A DNA stretch of 64,000 nucleotides, from positions 29,256-93,255 of the forward strand of contig NZ_AJLK01000020.1 of NCBI RefSeq assembly GCF_000317205.1. Direction: 5' to 3'. Within the stretch, counting starts at the first letter, position 1. Each line of letters begins with the position of its first letter. A program made the translations under genes and the position numbers. Below the pieces are notes generated by a model, which was not told where the DNA came from, did not search any database, and was given only the letters and a program-made list of their open reading frames with translations. Source of the DNA: Fischerella muscicola PCC 7414 (GTDB lineage Bacteria; Cyanobacteriota; Cyanobacteriia; Cyanobacteriales; Nostocaceae). This document shows, one piece after another, positions 39,821-48,881 of the stretch.

Positions 39821-40473
39821 CTAGACTAGAGAACCACGCCTTTTTTTAATTAGTAACAGCACACGCACTCTTTTTGTTAGTGTAACTAGATAAAAATCAT
39901 GTTTCTAGTCTTGAAGACATGAATTTTACAATTGTTAACAATAGTTTGAGGAATTTTTTTCTGTTAAGTTAATCTATTTTGCTACAAGCAGATAAAAATT
40001 AAAGCTAGGTTAACAGAAGGTAGCCTTCATCCCCTTGTCACGTCTTTTGCTTTGCAAGCAGGGAGCTAGCTACGGGGCTTGTTAGTTATTAGAGTTGTTA
40101 GCCGTTGGTTAGATGAGAAATTGTTGAGTCGGCAAGTGAAGAGTAGGAAACATCAAAGAAGGTAGTTGGAAATTTTTTTGCTCAGGACTCTTAGGTAAGA
40201 GTGAGCGATCGCATTTTTTGCTTTGACCAAGAAAAAATTTAAATATAGTAACATTCACCCTAATTTGATTTCGTTACAAGTGATATGAAACAGAGCCATT
40301 CAATTTTAGATTTTGGATATTGGATTGAATCCGCAAATAAACCTGGGAACTTATACCAGACGTAGTAATGTACGTCTGGTACATCTGGTGAAATGACGAA
40401 AAATAATTCAACCAGGGGTGTCACCCCTGATTCGCCAGCCTGGGTCTTTCAAGCGCCACCAATATATAAATCC
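39821..40473. other. Intergenic region with palindromes
   Basis: 653 bp without a credible gene. It has a HIP1-like site near 40206, the palindrome TACCAGACGTA-6 bp-TACGTCTGGTA (40354-40381), and an AGGGGTG/CACCCCT hairpin (40413-40429) that may terminate the gene at 40474. Confidence 0.6.
40354..40381. repeat. TACCAGACGTA inverted repeat
   Basis: 11-bp perfect arms with a 6-bp loop; another member of the dispersed palindrome family. Confidence 0.8.
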
Positions 40474-40968
40474 CTAAACAATCTCAAACTCTATCTGCTG
40501 ACTCTGCAAAAAATCATAAGTAAAATGATCCACCACATTCGTATCACTCAATTCCAAATTGTAAAAATCTACACTTTCATGCTCAAAATATGGGCCTGCG
40601 TGCCAAGTTCCCACCTCTAACTTGATAAAACAATTCCCTGGAATACGGAAAGCAGAAATATTTTCTAAATCTGGTTCATTCATATCATTATTAGGAGGAC
40701 AAACCGCAATTAACCAATCTTTACCTTCTAATGAACCCAGACATTGAGTGCATTGAACATGGCGAGTGATTTTGTGAAATTTCCGTCCGCGACGTTCCAA
40801 ATGCATGATGTAAAAACGGGGTGTGCCTTGATCTAGTTTTAATAGAGCATCTTCTGCATCGAAGGTTTTACCATCTTTACTAGGAAAAATTACCTGTCCA
40901 TAACGGGCAAAGTTTTTTGGTGTTATCAATTGGGCTTGTAATTGTTGTACTGTCTTTGCTTTCTGCAT
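40474..40968 (-). CDS. Ureidoglycolate lyase (AllA) family protein
   Basis: A 164-residue cupin-like protein of the ureidoglycolate lyase/hydrolase family, which ends purine (allantoin) degradation by releasing glyoxylate and urea. Seen: LITPKNFARYGQVIFPSKDG at the start, FHKITRHVQCTQCLGSLEGK, WLIAVCPPNN, and IKLEVGTWHAGPYFEHESVD (the metal/substrate histidines). No other allantoin-pathway gene is adjacent, and cyanobacteria often carry this family without the full pathway, so the true substrate is uncertain. Confidence 0.8.
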   Translation of the reverse strand: MQKAKTVQQLQAQLITPKNFARYGQVIFPSKDGKTFDAEDALLKLDQGTPRFYIMHLERRGRKFHKITRHVQCTQCLGSLEGKDWLIAVCPPNNDMNEPDLENISAFRIPGNCFIKLEVGTWHAGPYFEHESVDFYNLELSDTNVVDHFTYDFLQSQQIEFEIV

Positions 40969-41538
40969 GTTTACAACTCCTGCTGGTGTTAACCGGAGTA
41001 TGGCTGAGTCTTAATGGCGATCGCTATCCATAACTCTGCTCTTTTTTTTGATGTTAAAACAAGTTACTTTTACTGAGTTTTGTCAGCATATGTTAGTTAA
41101 AATGTCAAGTTTTTTGCTGCTTCAATTATTTTTTACTTAAAGGAAGTCTGTAAAAATAAATACATTAAACTTTTGGAATTTTTTGGGTTATTATTTCCGA
41201 TTGAGTCATAAAAATAACTAATAGATTTAATAGCAAAGTTCCCTGCTAGTGAGATTTACACCTGCTGAGTTTGCTAGCGAATGTTTACTCTCGGTTTAAA
41301 ATCAAACCTACGATAGATGTTTTAGTATTAATACTCAAATAAAAGCTTTTTGGTAGCATTTTCGTCGGTATGTAACTTGAGATTGACGCTTCCATTACCG
41401 CGTTTGCTAGTAGAATCGAGTTATTAAGTTTTATTGCCTGTGTCTAGCAATTGAAACAGCTGAACACTTAGTTATTTATTTTCCGAAGCTTCAGCAGAAG
41501 CTCTAAACTGGATAACGATAAAGAGAGGATTTCACGAA
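40969..41538. other. Divergent intergenic region upstream of sodB
   Basis: 570 bp of AT-rich DNA between two divergent genes, with no repeat element or gene recognised. sodB translation follows a good ribosome-binding site (AAAGAGAGGA, about 10 bp before the ATG). Confidence 0.6.
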
Positions 41539-42141
41539 ATGGCATTTACACAGCCCCCCCTTCCTTTTGCATTTGATGCTTTAGAGCCATACGGTATGAA
41601 AGCTGAAACTTTCGAGTACCACTATGGTAAGCATCACAAGGCTTATGTAGATAACCTCAACAAACTCACTGAAGGTACAGAGCTTGCTGATAAGTCCTTG
41701 GAAGAAGTAATCCAACTTTCTTTTAAAGATTCCTCCAAAACAGGTGTTTTTAACAACGCTGCTCAAGTTTGGAACCATACTTTCTTCTGGAACTGTCTGA
41801 AGCCAGCAGGTGGCGGTACACCTACAGGTGATTTAGCTACCAAAATTGAAAAAGATTTTGGTAGCTTTGATAAATTCAAAGAAGAGTTTTCTAATGCCGC
41901 AGCGACTCAGTTCGGTAGTGGTTGGGCTTGGTTAATTGATGATGGTGGCACCTTGAAGGTGATGAAGACACCCAATGCTGAGAACCCTCTTGCTCACGGT
42001 AAGAAGGCACTCTTAACCCTAGATGTTTGGGAACATGCCTACTACATCGATTTCCGCAATGCTCGTCCAGCATTTATCAAGAACTTTTTGGATCAATTGG
42101 TGAACTGGGACTTCGTAGCTGAACAATACGCTACGGCTTAA
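41539..42141 (+). CDS. sodB: Superoxide dismutase, Fe/Mn family (Fe type)
   Basis: Dismutates superoxide from photosynthetic and respiratory electron leakage. The 200-residue enzyme has the metal-ligand pattern: an early His in YHYGKHHKAYVDNLNK, the HTFFWNCL His, and DVWEHAYYIDFRNARPAFI (Asp and His). AATQFGSGWAWL is typical of iron enzymes in cyanobacteria. No signal peptide, hence cytosolic. Two hairpins follow (42145-42183 and 42225-42255). Confidence 0.96.
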   Translation: MAFTQPPLPFAFDALEPYGMKAETFEYHYGKHHKAYVDNLNKLTEGTELADKSLEEVIQLSFKDSSKTGVFNNAAQVWNHTFFWNCLKPAGGGTPTGDLATKIEKDFGSFDKFKEEFSNAAATQFGSGWAWLIDDGGTLKVMKTPNAENPLAHGKKALLTLDVWEHAYYIDFRNARPAFIKNFLDQLVNWDFVAEQYATA

Positions 42142-42144
42142 ATC

Positions 42145-42183
42145 AGTTAACAGTGATCAAAATCACGCATCACTGATAACTGA
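42145..42183 (+). terminator. First hairpin after sodB
   Basis: Inverted repeat TCAGTTAACAGTGAT / ATCACTGATAACTGA with one mismatch, starting a few bases after the sodB stop. No T tract; perhaps a 3'-end stabiliser. Confidence 0.6.
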
Positions 42184-42224
42184 ATTAATCGCCGAAATAT
42201 CAATATGATTCACTAAAACTTAAG

Positions 42225-42255
42225 ACAGTCACGACTGTAATCGTGACTGTTTTTG
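42225..42255 (+). terminator. Rho-independent terminator after sodB
   Basis: ACAGTCACGA / TCGTGACTGT stem with a 6-nt loop and TTTTT tract. Confidence 0.88.
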
Positions 42256-42309
42256 ATTCATCATTGTATTAAAGCAACTTATATATTCAACAATTGAGAA
42301 ATAAAAGAC

Positions 42310-42516
42310 ATGGATAGCAAAGACTTAGCCCAGTACATGGAAGCAACTGACAGCATCGCCAAACCCTGGCTGATGGTACAACTGCGACTGAAGAAACTGC
42401 AAGAACTGCGCGAAGCACTTTCAGAAAATGAATACGCCGATACTTTGGCTGATATTCACCAAGATTTAATGAATTTGGGTGAATGGTGGCGCGGTAGAGA
42501 AGATGAGGTGTTTTAA
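42310..42516 (+). CDS. Conserved hypothetical protein, 68 residues
   Basis: A short acidic helical protein (KPWLMVQLRLKKLQELREAL, then HQDLMNLGEWWRGREDEVF). It has its own ATG at the right distance after the sodB terminator and ends just before a repeat block. Composition is gene-like and the helix pattern is amphipathic. Family not recognised and function unknown. Confidence 0.7.
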   Translation: MDSKDLAQYMEATDSIAKPWLMVQLRLKKLQELREALSENEYADTLADIHQDLMNLGEWWRGREDEVF

Positions 42517-42529
42517 CTTAATTATTGAT

Positions 42530-42665
42530 CATTGGTTATTGGTTATTGGTCATTGGTCATAGATCATTAGTCTAGTCATTGGTTACGGGTCATTGATTAA
42601 TAGTTATTACTCATTAACAAATGACTAATGACAAAGGACAAATAACTAATGACTAATGACTAATG
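42530..42665. repeat. Inverted pair of TTGGTCA-type repeat tracts
   Basis: The first half (about 42533-42596) reads TTGGTTATTGGTCATTGGTCA. The second half (about 42612-42664) reads ATGACTAATGACAAAGGACA and ACTAATGACTAATGACC, roughly its complement. The block could fold into one long imperfect hairpin between the 68-residue gene and purM. Confidence 0.75.
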
Positions 42666-42730
42666 ACCACACAATAGTGTCTAAGGTGATAATCTAGGTG
42701 GTTGGGGCATTGATAACGGTGTTGTAAGTA

Positions 42731-43759
42731 ATGGATTATAAAGACGCAGGAGTTGATGTTGAGGCTGGTCGAGCTTTTGTAACTCAGATTCGGAATTTGG
42801 TTCATAGCACTTTTAGACCAGAAGTGTTGGGTGGATTGGGAGGCTTTAGTGGCTACTTTCAGTTACCAACTGGTTTGCAGGAACCAGTTTTAGTTTCTGG
42901 TACTGATGGTGTAGGTACAAAGCTCAAAATTGCTCACACTCTCAACATTCATGACACCGTTGGGGTTGATTTGGTAGCGATGTGCGTTAATGATGTGTTG
43001 ACATCTGGCGCGGAACCACTATTTTTTTTGGATTATCTAGCAACTGGTAAGTTAGAGAAAGAGCAGTTAACCCAAGTTGTAGCGGGTATAGCTTCTGGTT
43101 GTAAACAAGCCGGTTGTGCTTTATTGGGGGGAGAAACAGCAGAAATGCCTGGTTTCTACCAAGCAGGTGAATATGACTTGGCTGGTTTTTGTGTGGGAGT
43201 TGTAGAAAAAAGCCAACTACTTGATGGTTCGCAAGTACAAGTAGGAGATGTGGCGATCGCACTCGCTAGTGCAGGTGTCCATAGTAATGGCTATAGTTTA
43301 GTTAGAAAGATTATCTCTGATCACGGGTTTGCTTGGGATCAGCGCCCGGAAGTTCTTGGGGGTAAAACTTTAGGAGAAATTTTCCTGACACCTACCCGTA
43401 TCTATGTCAAACCTGTTCTAGCTGCACGTCAAGCGGGTTTAGAAATTCACGGTATGGCTCATATTACTGGTGGTGGTTTACCAGAAAATTTACCTAGATG
43501 CTTAGGACAAGGACAAGCAATTAAAATTAACCCTGACAGTTGGTCTATTCCACCTGTATTTCAATGGTTGGCCAAGACGGGTTCGGTCAGTTCTCAAGCA
43601 ATGTATAATACTTTTAACATGGGCATAGGTTTTGTCTTACTTGTACCTCCGCAACAAGCTCAACAAGTAATGCATCACTTTGAGTCACAAAATATTGCAA
43701 CTTATACGATTGGTGAAGTAATTACTGGCTCAGGCGAATTATTAGGTTTACCAGAGTAA
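42731..43759 (+). CDS. purM: Phosphoribosylformylglycinamidine cyclo-ligase (AIR synthetase)
   Basis: PurM makes AIR in the fifth step of purine synthesis. The 342-residue protein has [75 protein letters not shown] and the late [15 protein letters not shown]. All ATP and substrate motifs look intact. Single-gene unit; purH lies 12 kb away. Confidence 0.97.
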   Translation: MDYKDAGVDVEAGRAFVTQIRNLVHSTFRPEVLGGLGGFSGYFQLPTGLQEPVLVSGTDGVGTKLKIAHTLNIHDTVGVDLVAMCVNDVLTSGAEPLFFLDYLATGKLEKEQLTQVVAGIASGCKQAGCALLGGETAEMPGFYQAGEYDLAGFCVGVVEKSQLLDGSQVQVGDVAIALASAGVHSNGYSLVRKIISDHGFAWDQRPEVLGGKTLGEIFLTPTRIYVKPVLAARQAGLEIHGMAHITGGGLPENLPRCLGQGQAIKINPDSWSIPPVFQWLAKTGSVSSQAMYNTFNMGIGFVLLVPPQQAQQVMHHFESQNIATYTIGEVITGSGELLGLPE

Positions 43760-44448
43760 ATTGCAAAATTAATACATCTGAGTGAGTCCTATTTTTTATT
43801 AAGTAGACGTAGAGAATTTAAATATAAAATGTGAATCGGCGAAACCTGTCGCTGTTAGTTTTTTCCCTATATTGTTTCTCTATTGCCTATTGTGTATGGC
43901 AAGAGTACCTATTGCCTTTCCCCACGAATGAATTTAATTTTGTCCGGCACTCATATTGACTGATACTTCTTTGATGGTACAAGCCCCCAGAAAAAATCTG
44001 TAAAATCAATCCGTCTTGAAAAGCTTTGAGGTTCCCTCCGGGACGCTGCTTTGTAGACGCCCACTTTCTCGGCTTCAAGGTTAGAGTACGCCCTAAGCCC
44101 TAGCACCCTAACTTCAAGCCGCCTCGCGTCTACAAACTTTTCGCAAAATCCAAAATCTAAAATCTAATGACTCAATAAGTATTTTAATCGTTATTTCTAT
44201 ATCTATCTTTTGTGGAAAAGACTGAGATTATTAGCAATATTTATTACTTTTATTGAGGTTGGCAATCGAAAATACTCATGACCGACTGCGTTTGAATTTG
44301 CTAACGTAGTCTTAACATATTGAAAAATATTGCCAACCAAACTTAAAAAAAGACTGCTAGCACTATATAAAAGTGTTGGTATTTTCAGAACTATAGATAG
44401 TTGTGTTGGGGTGTTAACTATCACTTATTGACAAAAAAAGAGGGGGTT
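43760..44448. other. Intergenic region with an 87-bp hairpin element
   Basis: 689 bp, no gene recognised. The main feature is the inverted-repeat element at 44050-44136. The leader of the PHP gene includes a strong AGAGGGGG site just before 44449. Confidence 0.6.
44050..44136. mobile_element. 87-bp MITE-like element with TTTGTAGACGC ends
   Basis: Perfect 11-bp terminal inverted repeats (TTTGTAGACGC 44050-44060; GCGTCTACAAA 44126-44136). Inner near-complementary arms GGCTTCAAGGTTAG (44071-44084) and CCTAACTTCAAGCC (44107-44120) let the whole element fold into a cruciform. Related partial copies lie near 28995 and 50825. Confidence 0.7.
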
Positions 44449-45138
44449 ATGACTGTCAATTTTGTTCGGACTGCTTTTGCCTCTAGAGAATTCTTAGAAG
44501 AAGTATTTCAAAACATCAATGCTCAAAGTTGTCCGAAGTGCTTCAACTTTCACATGCACACCGTCTACTCTGATGGGAAATTGCATCCTAGTGGGTTAAT
44601 GGAACAGGCGATCGCGATCGGTTTAGAAGGGCTAGCCATTACCGATCATCATAGTATCGCTGGCTACCAATTAGCAAAACAGTGGTTGGAAGATTGGCAA
44701 TGGAGCAACCCAGGTGTACGTATTCCTCACCTATGGAGTGGTGTAGAAATTAATGCCAATCTACTAGGTATAGAAGTTCATATTTTGGCTTATGCCTTCG
44801 ATACTGCACACCCAAGTATCAAGCCATACATCCAAAGAAGAATTACCACAGGCGAAGAATATCAAGCAGCTAACGTTATTGCTGCTATTCACAAAGCAGG
44901 TGGATTAGCGGTACTTGCTCACCCAGCACGTTATAGAAAATCACACTTAGAATTGATTCCTGCTGCTGCCGAACTAGGTATTAATGGTGTAGAGACTTTC
45001 TACGCCTACAACAATCCAAAGCCTTGGCAACCCAGTATGACAGAATCACAACAAGTCCAACAGTTAGCTGCTAAATACGGACTTTATAACACCTGTGGTA
45101 CTGATACTCATGGTTTAAGTCTATTACAGCGATTGTAA
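44449..45138 (+). CDS. PHP-domain metal-dependent phosphoesterase
   Basis: 229 residues from the ATG at 44449, chosen because AGAGGGGG stands 4 bp upstream; the longer reading from TTG at 44401 lacks this. PHP-domain motifs: NFHMHTVYSDGKLHPSGL (HxH), ITDHHSIAGY, the Glu in SGVEINANLLGIEVHILAYA, VLAHPARYRK, and GTDTHG at the end. These are the histidines and acids of the trinuclear metal site. Likely a small phosphoesterase (for example on nucleotides or 3'-5' bisphosphates); substrate unproven. Confidence 0.85.
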   Translation: MTVNFVRTAFASREFLEEVFQNINAQSCPKCFNFHMHTVYSDGKLHPSGLMEQAIAIGLEGLAITDHHSIAGYQLAKQWLEDWQWSNPGVRIPHLWSGVEINANLLGIEVHILAYAFDTAHPSIKPYIQRRITTGEEYQAANVIAAIHKAGGLAVLAHPARYRKSHLELIPAAAELGINGVETFYAYNNPKPWQPSMTESQQVQQLAAKYGLYNTCGTDTHGLSLLQRL

Positions 45139-45385
45139 ACACGGGAAAAATTGTGAATTATCAATTATGAATTCTGAATTCTGAATTTTGAAATTTCCAG
45201 CATTCATCTTTTTTCCTATTGTTTAACTTCCTATTGTTGCTTCGGTGTGCGGCTTAGGACAACACATATACTTACTACTAAAAATGCGATCACACCTACG
45301 CAAACCTCGATTTTAAGTGTAATTACTCTTGTTTTCTATGAATCACCTTAGAATGAGCTTGAGGTGGTATAAAAAATGAAAAGTA

Positions 45386-45813
45386 ATGGCGCGATCGCTT
45401 CGAGTAGCTCTAGAATTCATTCAACTGGTTAAATCAGCTCTCCAGCGTCAAGGGTATCCCAATCCACAGGCTTTAGCAACAGATGCAGAAGTATCTTTAT
45501 CCACTGTGGAAAGTTTTCTCAATGGTGAACTGGTTGATGATCTAGATTTTGTTAAAATTAGCGAAAAGTTGGGGCTAGAATGGCAGGCGATCGTATCCCA
45601 AAATCCAGAAAATCAGCCGCCTCCACATGAATATTTGAGTCCTGAACACAGACAGCGATTAGAAAAAAGACAACGAACCTTCAACAAGAGTGGGATATCA
45701 GGATTCAAAAAATACAGCAAATCAGGGAAAATGTAGCTTTTGATGCTGATCCCACACGTAAATTTCAACTGGAACAGCAACATAAATTATATAAATTAAG
45801 AATATTCGTATAG
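45386..45813 (+). pseudogene. Frameshifted effector-associated/HTH-like N-terminal domain protein
   Basis: The open frame from 45386 gives 116 residues: an HTH-like helical domain (SLRVALEFIQLVKSALQRQG, STVESFLNGELVDDLDFVKI, LGLEWQAIV) of a type that, from memory, precedes AAA, WD40 or other effector domains in cyanobacteria. After RQRLEK the frame degenerates, but the next frame carries LQQEWDIRIQKIQQIREN and DPTRKFQLEQQHKLYKLR to a TAG at 45811-45813. One extra A in the A6 run at 45663-45668 joins them. Even so the product ends after about 140 residues, so the downstream effector domain is missing. Likely a decayed gene. Confidence 0.75.
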
Positions 45814-46020
45814 GTTGGGTTGAGGAACGAACCGCAAAGGACGCAAAGAGCGCAAAGCAAGAAAAATTCATAATGAGTAATCAGTTCACCCCTCAGAACT
45901 AATGAAACAGACCACTACATATTTTCTGATTTTATTTTTGTAACAAATTACTCTTCATAATTCTTCACTTGGTGTACGATTTGACGCCACACATATACCC
46001 GCAAACACAAATGCGATATT

Positions 46021-46124
46021 AATCCCCCCTCGCTTTCCCCGAAACGGGGGGGGAAGAAACCTTATTCCCTCCCCGTTTCGCTTAGGGTTGGGGAGGAATT
46101 ATTTTTATTTTTACAAGAGGTCTA
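46021..46124 (-). mobile_element. Truncated MITE copy abutting the GH57-like stop codon
   Basis: In reverse orientation it repeats the 928-1047 element: TAGACCTCTTG start (46114-46124), TAAAAATAAAAATAA, CCTCCCC, AAGCGAAACGGGGAGGGA and CCCCGTTTCGGGG. The far terminal repeat is missing. The stop codon TGA (46125-46127) is immediately followed by the element's TA end. Confidence 0.7.
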
Positions 46125-48881
46125 TCACCCCATCTGATCTAACCAGTAACTAACATCAACGGCTAATTTTTGCCCTAACTTTAATAACTGTCGATGCTTA
46201 ATAATGTCCTCGCTATTAGCGATCGTTGTTTGAGATTGAGGCAAAATTTTGTTGTACAAACAACTAAAGTATAGTTCTTGAGAACGATCTAAGGAGATGC
46301 CTACGTTTAGCTGATAGGCAACATCAATTAATTTTTCCAAGCGCTGGATATCTGCATCAAATGTACCATTGGCATCATGCAATAATTGCCAAAGCGATCG
46401 CAGAATCAACTGTTCTAACATCTGCTTGCCTTCGGGAATATTTAACCGACAGCGCAGGTGTTTAGCTTCACTAGCGATCGCTTTTAATTCCAGGATATGA
46501 TTTATACTTGATTGCGGTTCGCTGATATCTTGCTCTAAGGCGCGTAGTGTGTTCATACACCGATAACTTAAAGCTATTTCTGCGGCTACTTGCAACTCTT
46601 GTGGTGCTGGCAATTCATCTCGATGAAATGCCATTATTACACCGTAATTATCTCGATATGTTTGTGTATAAAGTTGATCTAGTCTAGACAGTGTTTCTTG
46701 ACTCAACAACCGCATCAAGCGATGGCGTTCTTCAGCAAAGAGATTTTCTAAGCTAAATGCTTGATCCCCAAATAACTGCATCATCACTAAGATAGTGTTT
46801 GCCGCACTCGCTTTTTGCAGTGATGCCAATAATTTTTCTTTGATTTGACTGTAAGTACGCCTTCCTTCAAATGGTTGAATGCAACAATGGAAATCCCAAC
46901 CTCCTAAATGCAGCACTGCAAAAACTAAATGTTCACTTTCCCAGGTGATTTCCGATATTAGCTTTAAGTGTCCGACTGCTAGTGTCAATGCTCCCAGCCG
47001 TTGCAGATGGTAATCTAACTCATGAACGTTGTAGCAATATACGCGTTTTTGATAAGGATGGGAATATTTGACAGTGCAGTTGTTAGGTGATGTGCCATTG
47101 CGGATTTCGCCTTTGTGATTATTAAACAAAGAAGCGATCGCGTGATGGGCTGCAACTTGCTTAAATGTGATTTGTGAAGTCGCCACTAGTTGACGGTAAA
47201 CTTCTCCACCATGTCTGAAAATATCAACATTACTGGGAGCAATGGCAAGGCGCTTAAGGAATTCTTTTTCTAGTTGCACACCTGCCACATCTCCTGCTAG
47301 TTCTAAAGCACGGGCGGCATAACGTAGAATCTGCGTTCCTTCTGGGCGGGATATTTCTTCAAAAAACCAACCACAACTTGTAAACATCAACAAAGCATGA
47401 CGCTGCATTTCCAACAGGCGCAAAGCGTCTACTTGTTCTGCATTGGTAAGTTTGTGAGTTTGATGGCGGGCGAGGAAGCGGTGAATATTATGAGGCGAAC
47501 GATCCAGAATTACCTCGATATATTCATCTCTTGCTTGCCAGGGATCACAGAAAAACTGTCTGCCGTGTTCTTCATATACCTCCATCAGGCGATCGCGTAA
47601 CCAATTTAGGGCATTTCGTAACGGGCGACGCCATTGTTGATGCCACTCACCGCCACCACCACAACCGCAATTATCCTGCCATCTATCAACACCGTGGGCA
47701 CAACTCCAAGCGGTAACTGGCTTTAACTCTACTTCCCAAGTTGGAGGATTCAAGTTGAGATAATGGGCAAAGTTGGTAACTGTCCAACCCCGATGAGGAA
47801 ACTCTTTTGTAAAGGCATATGCCAGAGTCTTCTCTGTTCCTCCCTTGTGGTGTCCGAAGGTTTCCCCATCTGTCGCCACAGAAATTAACTGGGCAGGACG
47901 ATGATCCCCACGTACCGCAGAACCAATGCGCCCTGCCAAATGACCAGAATTGTAGAGAACATCACTAAAACCCATGTCCCGTGAAATTGGGCCATCGTAG
48001 AAAAAGATATCGATGTAGGGAAGGGATTGGTGATCGGGGATGGGGAATTGGGAAGTAGAATTTTCTATCTCCCGATCCCCATCTCTCGGAGATAAACAAA
48101 CCGTACTCAGAGGAGAGGATGCTGTGCTGAGTGTGGGTTTGAGATAGCAACGATAGGGACGGGTGGGATCAATTTGACCACCGCCGACTTCGTGCCATTC
48201 TGGATGGGGATTTTCCTTGGTAGGTAAAAGGCGGCAACGCTGTGCTTGCGAGGGTGCTAAGACAATAAAGCGAATTCCTTCTTTGATTAATGCTTCGAGA
48301 GTCGGGTAGTCGACAGCAGTTTCTGCCAACCACATACCTTCGGGATCGCGTTTAAAGCGGGATCGGAAATCTGCTTTGCCCCAACGAATCTGCGTGTATT
48401 TATCGCGCTCGTTGGCAAGAGGCATGATGATATGGTTATATACTTGCGCGATCGCATTGCCATGTCCATGCAAACGTTCACAAGATTTGCGATCAGCCTC
48501 CAAAATTCGCTGATAAACTTCTACATCGTGGCGTTCTAGCCATGATATCAGTGTTGGGCCAATATTAAAACTCAAAAACTCGTAATTATTAACGATCCCC
48601 ACCAGTTCGCCTTGGTCATTTAGCACCCTAGCAAAGGCATTCGGGCGATAGCATTCGTGATGAATTCGTTCATTCCAATCATGAAAAGGTGCTGCACCCG
48701 GTTGGCGTTCGATCGCATCCAAATATGGATTTTCCCGTGGTGGTTGGTAAAAATGACCGTGTACAGTCACGTAAACACCCGTAGCCGTCATCAAGGGATC
48801 AGGCATGTTGGCGTTTGTAGAATTGTCTGGCGATGTCAAATTTATGCCAGTTTGACCTGGCAGTTCAGCAGCAGAAGTCAT
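46125..48881 (-). CDS. GH57-family alpha-amylase/alpha-mannosidase-like protein with DUF3536
   Basis: 918 residues. The N-terminal GH57-type domain has VTVHGHFYQPPRENPYLDAI, FHDWNERIHHECYRPNAFAR, FNIGPTLISWLERHDVEVYQ and IATDGETFGHHKG-like SVATDGETFGHHKGGTEKTL. The C-terminal half is the DUF3536 region (DRSPHNIHRFLARH, KQVAAHHAIASLFNNHKGEI). GH57 enzymes act on alpha-glucans, so a role in glycogen metabolism is plausible. Oddity: about residues 247-288 form a low-complexity Ser/Pro/Asp insert encoded by GGGGATGGGGAATTGGGA-type repeat DNA, which related proteins probably lack. A MITE remnant abuts the stop. Confidence 0.9.
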   Translation of the reverse strand: MTSAAELPGQTGINLTSPDNSTNANMPDPLMTATGVYVTVHGHFYQPPRENPYLDAIERQPGAAPFHDWNERIHHECYRPNAFARVLNDQGELVGIVNNYEFLSFNIGPTLISWLERHDVEVYQRILEADRKSCERLHGHGNAIAQVYNHIIMPLANERDKYTQIRWGKADFRSRFKRDPEGMWLAETAVDYPTLEALIKEGIRFIVLAPSQAQRCRLLPTKENPHPEWHEVGGGQIDPTRPYRCYLKPTLSTASSPLSTVCLSPRDGDREIENSTSQFPIPDHQSLPYIDIFFYDGPISRDMGFSDVLYNSGHLAGRIGSAVRGDHRPAQLISVATDGETFGHHKGGTEKTLAYAFTKEFPHRGWTVTNFAHYLNLNPPTWEVELKPVTAWSCAHGVDRWQDNCGCGGGGEWHQQWRRPLRNALNWLRDRLMEVYEEHGRQFFCDPWQARDEYIEVILDRSPHNIHRFLARHQTHKLTNAEQVDALRLLEMQRHALLMFTSCGWFFEEISRPEGTQILRYAARALELAGDVAGVQLEKEFLKRLAIAPSNVDIFRHGGEVYRQLVATSQITFKQVAAHHAIASLFNNHKGEIRNGTSPNNCTVKYSHPYQKRVYCYNVHELDYHLQRLGALTLAVGHLKLISEITWESEHLVFAVLHLGGWDFHCCIQPFEGRRTYSQIKEKLLASLQKASAANTILVMMQLFGDQAFSLENLFAEERHRLMRLLSQETLSRLDQLYTQTYRDNYGVIMAFHRDELPAPQELQVAAEIALSYRCMNTLRALEQDISEPQSSINHILELKAIASEAKHLRCRLNIPEGKQMLEQLILRSLWQLLHDANGTFDADIQRLEKLIDVAYQLNVGISLDRSQELYFSCLYNKILPQSQTTIANSEDIIKHRQLLKLGQKLAVDVSYWLDQMG

